64,000 nt of DNA from Sipunculus nudus (taxonomy: Eukaryota; Annelida; Sipuncula; Golfingiida; Sipunculidae): contig CM049313.1 in assembly GCA_026874595.1 (NCBI GenBank), positions 17,793,508 through 17,857,507 on the forward strand. The letters run 5' to 3'. Below the pieces are notes generated by a model that was given only the letters and a program-made list of their open reading frames with translations, was not told the DNA's origin and did not search any database. The position numbers and the translations under genes are program-made. Below, piece after piece: positions 24,515 through 34,829 of this stretch (position 1 is the stretch's first letter; each line of letters starts with the position of its first letter).

Positions 24515-24690
24515 TCTTATATACATATATATATATGTATATATATACATTATCGAAGGACAAATTATACGAATATATAATTTAAGATTTTCTTTTTTTT
24601 CAGTTAGTCAGTTTCAGTGATATCCAGGTTGGAAACACCACAAGTAATGAAATCAATGGATTCCTCTCACACTCATCCACACTCATATAC

Positions 24691-24755
<65 letters not shown>

Positions 24756-24880
24756 CATTATCGACGGACAAATTATACGACTATATAATTTAAGATTGTT
24801 ATCACAAGACGCAATAAAAACATTGTACTCAAGTTTGGAGTAAAACACTTACCTCCATGAACGTCCCTCCTATGCGGCTT
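24300..24880 (-). pseudogene. Relic of the secreted-peptide gene (exons 2 and 3)
   Basis: Minus-strand paralogue of the gene at 56956-60032. Exon 2 (24880 down to 24853, 28 bp) keeps 24 of 28 bases, reads KPHRRDVHG (versus EPQRRDDHG), and retains AG acceptor and GTAAGT donor. Exon 3 is recognisable from about 24410 to 24300 ('AAAACAAGAAAGTCAGGTCT' versus 'AAAACAAGAAAATCCAGTCT') but its acceptor AG is lost and the frame soon meets stops. A second partial copy of the exon 3 start lies at about 24600-24680 because of a local tandem duplication. No exon 1 was found upstream. Judged non-functional. Confidence 0.7.
24361..24790. repeat. Tandem duplication of about 220 bp with TA/CATA tracts
   Basis: 24380-24580 and 24600-24795 share 'CAGTTAGTCAGTTTCAGTGA', 'TGGATTCCTCTCACACTCAT', then (CATA)n/(TA)n and 'GACAAATTATACGA'. 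It duplicates the exon 3 border of the relic gene. Confidence 0.85.
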
Positions 24881-25300
24881 CTTAATTATAAACAAAAGGA
24901 TTTCTTTTATAAATATATAAAAAAAACAATAAATAACATAACATTTGAGAAACGAAATGTATATATGTGTGTATGGGCGTGTTTGTTATCAAAGACATGC
25001 GAAACCTCAACCATAATTGCCCTGATAAAGAAACAACTGCTCGAGAAAGCAGAAGGTTTACCTTAAACATGGTAACCTGATGGTGAGACGAAAATGATAT
25101 TCTAAATATATGAATATGGATTATCTCTTGCATCAGGATAGATAATATGTCTGTTTTGTTTGTATCTGCATTGGTTTGACGCCGGACCATGGAATGCAGT
25201 GACTTGGTAAAATTTAGGACAATGGACTAGACAGGCTGCATGATCAGTAATTAACAAGTAATTAATATCATCGATAGACCTTTAAATTATCGAGAATATT

Positions 25301-25635
25301 AGACGGGTCAATATAACGCCTCTGTACCCCTACCCCCAAAAAATAGCAAAATTTTTTTTTGGTGGTTTAATGTTTGGTTGGGTCAAGTCTACAACATACT
25401 AAAAGTTTGACAAAATTGGAGTATGGGAAAGTGTCAAATTTTGAAGATGACTTTTGTCGATTTTTAAGTCTTTTTCCATTTACATGTGGAACCCCAACTC
25501 GGTCAGTTTTCATGATAAATCAATAACACTTGCATTTTCCCCCAGGTTTTCAGGGTCAGTCTTTCAAATGAAACTGTTACCAGCGATGTTGAAACACCCC
25601 TTATACCATATCTAGGGGTAATCCTACCCCATACT
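25301..25635 (+). repeat. Left long terminal inverted repeat
   Basis: Inverted partner of 29545-29875. It is followed by a G run (25799-25814) and a (TC)n/(CA)n tract (25880-26000) before the coding part. Confidence 0.85.
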
Positions 25636-25882
25636 CTTTTCCCACAACGTAAAATGGACATGCATGTTCTATCATTTTAGGTTTGACAAGGCCTACCAAT
25701 GCTCAATATGATTTTGTAATTTTGATATGTTGCAGACTTGTCCCTACCTAACATAAAACCACCAATTAACAAAATTTAGCATTTGTTTCTTTTTTTTTGG
25801 GGGGGGGGGGGGGGTTAGGGGTACTTACATTGACAAGGCATTACATTGACCTGTCTACTCACTCTCTCCCCCCTCCTCCCAC

Positions 25883-25919
<37 letters not shown>

Positions 25920-26254
25920 CACGCACACTCACACGCACACTCTCTCTCACGCACACTCTCTCCCTCTCTCTCTCTCACAAACACACTCGCACACACACGT
26001 TGTGATGTCACACACAGTCTCTCTATTACACACGAAAATAGACCGTAAACGAAAAAGTTATGAAAGGATTTGCTATGTGAAGACGGATACATTCGTTCAA
26101 ACCTTATTGGTTCATTGCAAAACAAGAGAGGATGAGTGGGCCATTGCTGTTCAAGGCTGAATCGAATATTTTGGTTGTGATCTTCATGCGGCAGACAGTG
26201 TTTACCACCAGTCATGTAACGTCAACTTTCGTACAATGCGGGGCATTCCAAGAC

Positions 26255-29200
26255 ATGTCATTTGAATCTTCCAAACGACAAAAAAGTGGAAGACCAAAGG
26301 ACAGCGATCAGGATGAGGACCTTGTTGCTAAAATCGAAGAATACTTGCAAAACAGTAAATCAACGGCGTATGGAAATCAGTACCTCAAGGAAAAGCTGAT
26401 AAAACGATATGGAATCTCTATTTTTGTGACCGAAGACCGTAGTGGTGTCAAAAATATTGTGACCTTTAGGGAAAAAACCTGTGACATTCTTCGTGAATAC
26501 TACAATTCACCTCGAGAAGAAGACGAGGAAGCTCAGAAACAAGCAATTCTTCAAACTGCAGCAAAACTCATTAAAGGTGACATCAAGACGACAGTTGCGC
26601 CAATGGAGGATACGTATCCAACTCCAGCTGAACTGAAACTTGCCACAGCATTAGATTTTATCCCTGCAAGTTTGCGATTCTTCCTACAACATCTGTTTGT
26701 TGGGAAGGGTACGTCCAGAAAGATTGCTGGCATCGGACAAGCTGTTGTTCAAGCAGTGCGTCCAAGAGCTGTAATTGCGCCTTTACAGCTTGGTCTCGCG
26801 GTACAAATGCACCACTTGTATAGGTCACGATTCTTGATCGATAGTCTTTCAACCATGGGGTTTGCTTCATCATACCCTGAGGTACAAAGATTTGAAGTAA
26901 ATGCGGCATGTTCCCTTGCTCCGGATGTGTTGGGCAGTGACATAGACATTCATGATCGGTCCCTGTTATTTGCCGGAGACAACGTGGATCATAACATTAT
27001 AACGTTGGATTGAAAGGGTACCTTTCATGGGATGGGATTGATAGCGGCTATCACGCCAGGGAAGCAAGTCAGTCATGGCATACCAAGACAAAAAATGGCT
27101 GACTTGAAACTTGTCGAACTGGCGAAGATTAATATCTTAGATTACCGCAACATAAAGTATGCCAACCGTAACATTGAATTTCAGTCCCTACGATACGCAT
27201 CTGATGTCTGTGATCGCAAAGTGGACATTTGCTGGGAAATGTTCTTTTTTATTCAACCAGAGTACTCCCGGTTGGCAAGGCATGATGCACCTGCTACATG
27301 AGGAGTGTGAGTGTCCGGGAAAATCCTCGGTGCAGTTTCTCTGCCTCCAAAACCAGCAAACTGTGGATTAACTATCAGCACATGCTAGGTATTGCTAGGG
27401 CACTTGTTGCAGCTGATCGAATGGGGTCTTGGGAGATGCATCTCAGTGCCATCTCAGCTTGCCTACCGATATTCGCGGCCGTTGGCCATCCAAATTATCT
27501 AAAGTCGGCACGTCTTTATCTCCAGAAAATGTGTGCGTTGAAGGATGACAGCCCTGAAGTACATCAGAAGTTCCAGTCTGGGTTTCACGTAATCCGGCGC
27601 AGCAGCCAATACTGGGCTGGCCTTGGCTCCGATCTCGTGATCGAGCAAACACTAATGCGTTCACTAAATAGCCAAGGGGGGCTGACGCGAGGAAGTGGGA
27701 TGTCTGAGCACCAGAGAACAGTTTGGGCCATGTCTTCCACTGTGTCATCCGCTTACAACCTTGCCATGCAAGAACTTATTACGAGAAGTTACACAACAGG
27801 TGAACAACATTAAGAGTTGTCCTCTCGGGTGAGCAGAGATGAGGCAGACATTGGTAAAATCGCAGAAAAACTACACACATTTACACCATTTACAGCTGAT
27901 GAATCGTTACGCAACATTATCACAGGGATTAATGCCAGTGAGGACGTCAATGTTCAGGACCTTTTCGAAATCGGAAAAGACCTTGTACAGAAGATGGACG
28001 GAAATCGGTTTTCTCCTACTCCCACAAAAGAAGTTTGAAGGTGAAGACTCTAGCATCCAGCAAGAACGTGAAAGTTTCTGAAGATCGTAGCATTGACCCA
28101 GCGCTCTTATTTCAGAGATTTCTAGTAGTCTCACAGACGGGTGATCTCCGGCTAGAGGATGTCATGTCCCATGAACTTACCATGTCTTTGTTCGAAGGAA
28201 AGAACATCTTGCGTCAAGCAGACAAACCGCAGCTGGCAGAAGCTCTCAGAAACTATGTTAAAACCAAATAAGAAAATGCTGTGACACAAACGGTTCCAGT
28301 CACACAGCACAATGTACTAGATGGAGGATCTCTTCTTCACCCTTGAAATGGACGGAGGGGAGCACCTACAGTTCGATTGCAGACAGGTAAGCCTCATTCT
28401 GTGTCGAACACTATGGCAGAGCGACTGTCCTGTTTGATGGATATGAGAATGGACCAAGTATAAAAGACTGTACTCATCAGCGGCGAACTCGAAAGCTAAA
28501 TACAAACAAGGTGAACATTACTGAGGTGACTAAATTTGTTGGGAAAAAGGATGACTTCTTGTCGAATGAGTCAAACAAGCAAGCACTGATCCAGCTGATC
28601 ATGGGAAGAATGCGACAGAACGACTGTGACGTTATCCAAGCAGAAGGAAATGCCGACGTTGAGATCGCAAAGGCAGCCATTGATATGTCTGCTTCCAGAC
28701 CGACCACCCTTATTGGAGAAGACACAGATCTTCTTGTTCTCTTGCTCCAACATGCAGAGGTCTCCAAATGTAAAACACTGTATTTTCGCTCGGACAAGGC
28801 GAAATCATACGTCTATAATATAAAGGTCATCAAGCAGGTGCTTGGTGAAGCAATTTGTAATGACCTACTGTTTCTGCATGCCTTTACTGGATGCGACTCG
28901 GTGTCCAGGATATTCGGAATGGGAAAGAAGTTAGGGTTCCAACGAATCATCAAGGAAGAAAAAGCAATGAAAGACTGTTCAAGAGCATTCTCTCTACCAA
29001 AGCAAAGTCAGGATGTTGTCGAAACCAGTGGTTGTAAGGCAATGGTAGCATTGTTCAATGCATCTCAGAATCGCTCCCTGGCATCTATCAGATACAATAT
29101 GCTTTGCAAGAATGTTGCGAGAGCTAAAATGTTTGTCACGCCTGAAAGACTCCCACCAATTCCCTCCGCCTGTAAATTTTATTCCCTACGGACTTACTAC

Positions 29201-29482
29201 CAGGTTATGGAGTGTATGGGATGTAGTGATGAAATGGAGCCATCTGACTGGGGATGGAAGGTAGAAGGGGAAAAACTTGTTCCAGTGATGACAGACAAAA
29301 GCCCTGCTCCGGATTCACTGATTCAGATGATTCACTGCAACTGTTGGGAAAGATGCAATACTCAAAGGTGTACCTGCAGAAAGCATGGACTAGAGTGTAC
29401 CAGTGCATGCGGACATTGCCAAAATGGCAACTGTGACAATATGACAAATGATCCAGTGATAGAAGATGATGACGATGTGTGA
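26255..29482 (+). pseudogene. Degenerate transposon gene: VDHN/TFHGMG region, PIN/XPG-like domain, C-terminal CXC domain
   Basis: The reading starts at an ATG at 26255 (SFESSKRQKSGRPKD). Near 26980-27030 it has VDHN-ITLD, a TGA at 27011-27013, then KGTFHGMG in the same frame. After a frameshift near 27270-27300 it continues with YWAGLGSDLVIEQTLMRSLN and TRGSGMSEHQRTVW, stopping at 27811. More frame changes occur near 28035 and 28320-28510, with FDGYENGPSIKDCTHQRR near 28435-28490. The last open part (28511-29482) has GEDTDLLVLL and HAFTGCDSVSRIFGMGKK, acidic-residue motifs resembling PIN/XPG-type nucleases. It ends with CNCWERCNTQRCTCRKHGL, a Tesmin/TSO1-like CXC metal-binding segment, and an acidic tail. 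I recall this architecture from uncharacterised invertebrate proteins. The copy is dead: at least five disruptions. Whether the PIN-like part catalyses transposition is unknown. Confidence 0.75.
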
Positions 29483-29544
29483 AAAAATTAGGATAAAGCA
29501 TTATGACGTATATACCCGTATGTGATTCGGGGTGGGTTCAACAA

Positions 29545-29875
29545 GGAGCTTAGGGGTGAGGGTACCCCTAGATATGGTATAAGGGTTGACTCAACATCGC
29601 TTGTAACAGCTTCATTTGAAAGACTGACCCTGAAAACCTGGGGGAAAATGCAAGTTTTATTGATTTATCATGAAAACTGACCGAGTTAGAGTTCAACATG
29701 TAAATGGAAAATGACCTAAAAATCGACAAAAGTCATCTTCGAATTTGAACACTTTCCCCTACTCCAATTTTGTCCAACTTTCAGTATGTTGTACACTAGA
29801 CCCAACCTAACATAAAACTACCATAAAACGAAATTTTGCAATTTTTTTTAGGTCAGTCCGTATATTAATCCGTCT
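29545..29875 (-). repeat. Right long terminal inverted repeat
   Basis: Inverted partner of 25301-25635, starting about 60 bp after the stop of the broken gene. Confidence 0.85.
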
Positions 29876-30000
29876 ATATATCAAGGAACGATAAATGCCA
29901 TCACAAAGGTATAGAAGAAATTCATGGAATCATATGAAGATATAAATAAAGTTGTTTTGATATTTAAATATAAAATCCGACTGAAACTGTATACAAAGAA
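29876..30000 (-). repeat. Inverted paralogous block A, continued
   Basis: 'AGAAGAAATTCATGG' and 'GATATTTAAATATAAAATCC' are the reverse complement of sequence at about 57783-57860. Similarity is lost beyond about 30000. Confidence 0.8.
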
Positions 30001-32720
30001 TTGCTTAAATACATTTTTTATAATTTTCATATTTTTCTTACATTTCAGTTCGAGGACTGTATTAATGACATAGGTTAGGATCGTTTAGCTATAGTAATAA
30101 TGTACCGGAGACATATACAGCGCTTTGGGTATCAAAACAATATAAACCTTGTAATTTCAACACAATGGGTACATATTAAGCACATTAATAAATATATTTT
30201 TAAGGTAAGAAAATATTGTTATATCAGATTGACAGCTTTTTTAGTTCAGTTGTGTTGTTAACTTGTTATATATGTTTTGTTCTCTCAGTACCATGGGGTA
30301 AGTATACCCCATGGACAAAACATGTTAAGCAATACTTGGATCAAAGAGAAGAAGAAATATTTTATTTTTTACATATGAGGGTATGTCAAAGTTAAACGTT
30401 ATTAAATAAAAAGTATCCTACTGTGGAACATTGTGATATATTGACTATCGAACTTGTGTCTAAATTCACTAAACTAATTCATTGAGAAGATCTATGCCTA
30501 CAAAAAAATAACAGTCAGGACATTCTTTTAATGTTGTACATTCATCAGATCGATTTTATTATCTAACAGCCACCAACACAATTTTTCACAAAACGATATG
30601 TTATGATCAAGGAATATAAAGAATGGAATATGTGGTTTATGCGGGTTTACAGATCTAGAATAGCTTTCATCGTTCAGATATTACAGAGACAGAGAATTAA
30701 TTTTTAGGCGAATATTTTATATTCCATTGCACCACGTTGTTTTTTTTAGAAATGTTCTTAAAAGTTTATATATTTTTCAATATTTCCTTGAAAAGTACAT
30801 GGAAGTGACAACCTAATATGGTAATTAAGACCTTTACGATACATCCCCTGTTTATGTTTCACAATTTTTAGTCTCTTCACAATGAGCTGGCAGATATGAC
30901 GTATCCCTAAAAGGTATTTTTGTTTTAGCTGTGTTTAGAGTGTTTCCATGACATCATCCGTTCAGCAGCTGTGAATTTAGGCTGTTAATGCATGTGACCA
31001 ATGACCTTGACTGTAATGAGCAGGTGTGATATGCTGTAAAATGTAGACTGATTTTGCGTATTTTCAATAATTCTGTTTCTTAAATAAGGAGTAAGGTAAG
31101 TATTTATTTTCCTTGTTGAAAAAGTGGTCCTTAAATCTATAAATTATAATTGTATCCCTTAAAATGTTACTACTAAACGTATTCATAGCAAAAAACAGGT
31201 GGACATGAGGGGATGAAACGGACTATAATGACAACATATAAGCTGGCTAATTGCCGTCCCTTCTGTCTACGTCACCACCTTTTCAATATATCTTACGAAT
31301 CAAATATATTAAAAAAAGGAGGAAGCTTGCAGACTTTCTGGGTAAAACCTTCCCAGAGTAAGAGGTCAAGGTCGCGCATGCAGCTTTACTGCCATGAAGA
31401 CGAAAAACAAGACAAGTTATATTTGGTAGGACAAGGCTGGTATCCTTAAACAAGGAGAAGCCCAGTTCATGCGTAGAGGTATATTTTGATTAGAACATTA
31501 CTCTGCCTTCTAACAAGTATATTCGATTCAACATGCAGATAAAAATAATTCCCATTGCTCTTTGGTTTTTAAATAATTCTCGAATATGAAATATGGCTTT
31601 TCATGCGATATCTCCTAATTAATGCTCCACAATACGCGTGTCCGGAGATCGACTTTTTCCGTGACTTAACGTAAATTCAAGATTCAAATTTAAAGCGTAA
31701 ATGTCATATGCGGTTTTGCAGTGTGGGGCAAAAATAAAGCAATATGGCAGGAGGGAGCACTCGCCTCTGTGTTTTTCTGGGATTTTTTTTTACATCAAGG
31801 TATAAATCACAGCTGTAATATGTTATGCCGAGTGTATCTTTTATTTATTCATACATAATTCGAATGTTATCGTTATATGCACATTTAGAATTCATACAGT
31901 CATTTCAAAGGTGGTCGGTAGCACGGACTTTATAACAATTTGACAAGATAATGTTATTCGTTTTCACCTGCTGTCCTTGAATTTTTTATTTATTCTGTAT
32001 GTATCCATACCAGTCCTGTTGGGTTTCTCTCCTACTAGTGTGACTGTTTTATGGCATATTATTGAGGAACCACAGAATGTTTAGAGAACACTTGTCTCGT
32101 CCCAAAACGTGTGTTTCCGATCTGCTCTGCTCCTCTCCGTCAACAACGTCTCAGGATCGACTCTAAGGAAAACGCCTCGTAAGGTTCAAAACAGGAGACC
32201 CCTTTTGGATCGTATAATTGACATTTCAAGCGGTGTCAACATAAAATAATTACCTTTCTTTTGTCTTTGGATGTTTTATGAAACATCTGCAAAGTAGTGG
32301 CACCTAAATAATGCTGAATTGCCCTACTTATCCATAATTTAGCCAAGAGCTGATGTGTTTACATAGAAAACAAGTCGCCATGATTACATTAAGTGTCCCA
32401 CAGTCCTTTGCAACGGGATTTAGACTGGGAACCCGCTCTAATCTTATCGCTGTTTGAACTGGACAAAGCGGGCGATAATAGATATCAGTGGAGGGTACCA
32501 GTCGATCAACGACGATCCACTCATTCAAATTGCTGTATATTGTTATGTTTAAATCACTGCGGGCTTACAAGGATCGTTAGGGATAATGTTTCATTAATAT
32601 ATTAAGGTAAGAACGTGGTAAAATTGCCAGAAAGACCCATTTACCTCCAAAGACACCAACGGATGCATTTTGGTGTGTATATTTAGTGGTTTTAAGAGTT
32701 TTTTTGGTGCCTTCTACCAG
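30001..32720. other. No certain gene; possible upstream exons of the next gene
   Basis: AT-rich. Contains a palindrome at 30291-30314 and a possible signal-peptide exon (ATG at 31744, MAGGSTRLCVFLGFFFTS, donor at 31800). That exon ends in phase 2, so it does not join directly to the exon at 32721. The open frames at 31213-31449 and 32393-32605 are not recognised. Confidence 0.4.
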
Positions 32721-33166
32721 TTTCTACCATTTCACCATTACGATGCCTAACTGTACAGGCCATTCCTACAACTGTGATCGTATCACAGTTGTGGATCAGC
32801 AACAATGAGAACGCTAGGTTTTCGGGTAAATTTTAGTGAGATTCTTAAGTTATTTAATTAATTTTAAATATTTTCAAACCACGATATGAAAAGCACTTCT
32901 ATGGGTTGTTGAAGTAAAATTAAGATGAGAGTAACTGCTTTCATTTTGTCACAGGTAGTGCGTTTTATCAGCCTGGCTATACCGGCAGTGTGCTATTCTG
33001 GGGTTTTCAAAGCACTGGTGGACTTGTGACGTCAGAGACGCTTGTACATTTCAGTCATGCTCCGGGAGATGACATTTCAAACATGTATAATATTTCACTT
33101 CATAGAGTTGGCACAGGTGGCTTGGTATTCGCTGGCAGGTTAACCGCACAAAGCCAGTGCCCCTAG
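32721..33166 (+). CDS. 3' end of an unrecognised, probably secreted protein gene (two exons)
   Basis: Two joined exons are proposed. Exon a, 32721-32825, follows 'CTTCTACCAG' and ends before GTAAAT. Exon b, 32955-33166, follows 'TTTTGTCACAG' and ends at a TAG. Exon a ends one base into a codon and exon b supplies the other two, so the phases agree. The joined reading runs TVQAIPTTVIVSQLWISNNE, then after RFSG comes SAFYQPGYTGSVLFWGFQ. It continues through SETLVHFSHAPGDDISNM to GGLVFAGRLTAQSQCP and stop. Two AATAAA signals follow within 75 bp. Composition (alternating hydrophobic, Gly/Ser/Thr-rich) suggests a beta-sheet extracellular domain. I do not recognise the family. Exon a may instead start at 32759 (after 'CTGTACAG'). 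Upstream exons are missing from this call. Neither exon starts with ATG. Confidence 0.5.
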
Positions 33167-33220
33167 TGTGTGTTACATATCTGGGCCTGGGAATATTTGT
33201 ATATTTTGAGACGTAGCATG

Positions 33221-33236
33221 AATAAAGTACAATAAA
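33221..33236 (+). terminator. Double polyadenylation signal
   Basis: AATAAA at 33221-33226 and 33231-33236, 55-70 bp after the proposed stop at 33166. Confidence 0.55.
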
Positions 33237-33239
33237 ATA

Positions 33240-34829
33240 TGAATGTTGTATTTGAGGCGATTGAATGTGTCCGTGCTAATGGTATATGCATGGCTCGGCA
33301 AATGGCGACATCTGTGCTGAATCATAGTGCACTACAGAAACTGGTCTCTACAGGAAAAATGAGATACGGAACCTCCTGTTTTCCTAGACTTAAATAAAAT
33401 GTCAGGTATTAATCTTGAGTCTGATGTATAATATAATGCCAAACACTTTATAGAAGAAACTTTCCCAGTGACCTCAACATGTGGACCTCATATGATAATA
33501 TATGGGGCCTGGAAATACGTCCTTCTAACCTAAGGTTCATTTCTAAGGAAACACAGCAGTTTCTTTACAACTAGGGAGGAAAAACACAACAGACAGTAAG
33601 TTAAACCGAAACATCCGATCAAACTTTACTTTTATGTCAGGACAAAATACACAGAATATGTTTAAACGATTTTTTCCCCAAAATGTTTTTAAAAAATACA
33701 AGAATTTAAATCATGAATACCCCTATTATTGCCAAAATAAACACCTGGTTCAACAAGGCCCCCAGCACACACACACTTACACACCTAGAGCCCCCCCTCC
33801 ACACACACACACGTTTTTGCACCCCCCCCCCTTTTAGCCCCCCACCTTTTTTTTTAAAGTGACCCCTCTTTCAATTAAAATCATATCTTACTTTGAAAAA
33901 AAATAAATCAAATGCAAGTATGGTGTGTGAAACCACAATATTCTGCAATAGCAGAGGGCCTGGTTCTGTGAAGCAGAAATGTCCATACCATCCGGTGTCG
34001 GCCGATAATTTCTTGGACACGCCGGGGACTTAAATATGCGGTATTGGTCCCGAACTTTCTTGTGCTCGAACAAGTAAGAACATTCTGGAAATACTAAAAA
34101 AATATGGATTAGGTTGTATACATGTATACAGCAGGAGGACCATGGTGGTTGTTCGTTGTGTTTACACTCAAGGGCAGCAGTTAGGCAACCATGATGTCCA
34201 GGGGTGTTTTTCAGATATTTCAATTAAAAGTTCTCAGGAATAAAACGGGTTATCCAGAACACCAACAGTGAACATAATCTCCGTCGCAGGGTTTGCGTCC
34301 CCATATCTGACGATGATTTCAGCAATGTGTTTGTACGGCTATTATCAATATTTTATAACATATAAATAAAAAAAAATACGCTTTGGCTTCTTTCCCACAA
34401 CACCAAATATAGATATGTATATGGCTATTCATGGAGACCTGTAGAGTTCTTTATCATATTCATTATACACTCAAACCCAAATACATGTATAAGATCTGTA
34501 TTTAATGTATAACACTATGAAGTAATATATACTGAGTTAAATAATGTACCACAGGGCTTGAAATCACAATTATATACTTATTTTGCCTGATACTTAGAAC
34601 AGTAATAATAATGTTTGACTATGGTTTAACCCTGACGGTGGCAGTACGGTGAACGTATATTTGGCAAAAAATCCTTAATTATCTGTGTCCGTATCCAAAT
34701 AAGTGAATACACAGTCTTAGCGTACTTATGACACCTAGGCATATCGCTTGTTGGGACATGGCCAGGAAGTTAGAATACTGGTATGTAACTACGAGTATCT
34801 AAGGATCAATTCAGCTATTCTAAGTGTTT
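33240..34829. other. No gene seen
   Basis: Contains CA-rich and C-run sequence at 33765-33845. Otherwise unremarkable AT-rich DNA. Confidence 0.55.

Larger units (their letters stand above)
22340..25300 (-). repeat. Inverted paralogous block A (with 29876-30000)
   Basis: Reverse complement of this region aligns along its length with the plus strand at about 57880-61585. Landmarks: C1q 3' UTR 'TTTAATAAACATGCTTTCAT' (22380) versus inverted 61536-61560; 'CCGTTGCATTTTTCTCTTAT' (24170) versus inverted about 60096-60115; exon-2 relic at 24853-24880 versus 59354-59381; 'AATTACTGATCATGCA' region at 25225-25245 versus 57935. The block is cut by the transposon at 25301-29875 and resumes for about 120 bp after it. 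Divergence is substantial and both copies carry private insertions. Confidence 0.88.
25301..29875 (+). mobile_element. 4.6-kb DNA transposon with long terminal inverted repeats
   Basis: The outer ends read AGACGGGTCAATATAACG (25301) and, inverted, AGACGGATTAATATACGG (29875). Beyond these, inverted similarity continues for about 320 bp (25301-25635 versus 29545-29875), for example 'TGAAAGACTGACCCTGAAAA' at 29617 against its complement near 25550. The paralogous block B has an uninterrupted 'GGAATATATCAAG' at the matching place (inverted about 57875-57888). Here the flanks are GAATATT | element | ATATATCAAGG, consistent with a 4-bp ATAT duplication plus one extra T. The interior carries a broken gene on the plus strand. 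The superfamily is not determined. Confidence 0.88.

Noticed and set aside
24882-25190. 102-codon minus-strand frame resembling one at 57970-58191
   Set aside because: Both lie in intron 1 of the peptide gene copies. The similarity reflects the duplication; stops and indels differ and there are no suitable splice borders.
25846-26215. Ser/Leu-rich and Glu/Arg-rich frames
   Set aside because: Produced by the (TC)n/(CA)n tract inside the transposon; no protein features.
31744-31799. Possible signal-peptide exon for the gene at 32721-33166
   Set aside because: Plausible hydrophobic start and donor, but it ends in phase 2 while the next proposed exon needs phase 1. No intermediate exon could be demonstrated.
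32328-32605. Overlapping frames on both strands with protein-like composition
   Set aside because: Both strands read open over the same bases, with no splice-phase link to the exon at 32721. It looks like a repeat fragment.
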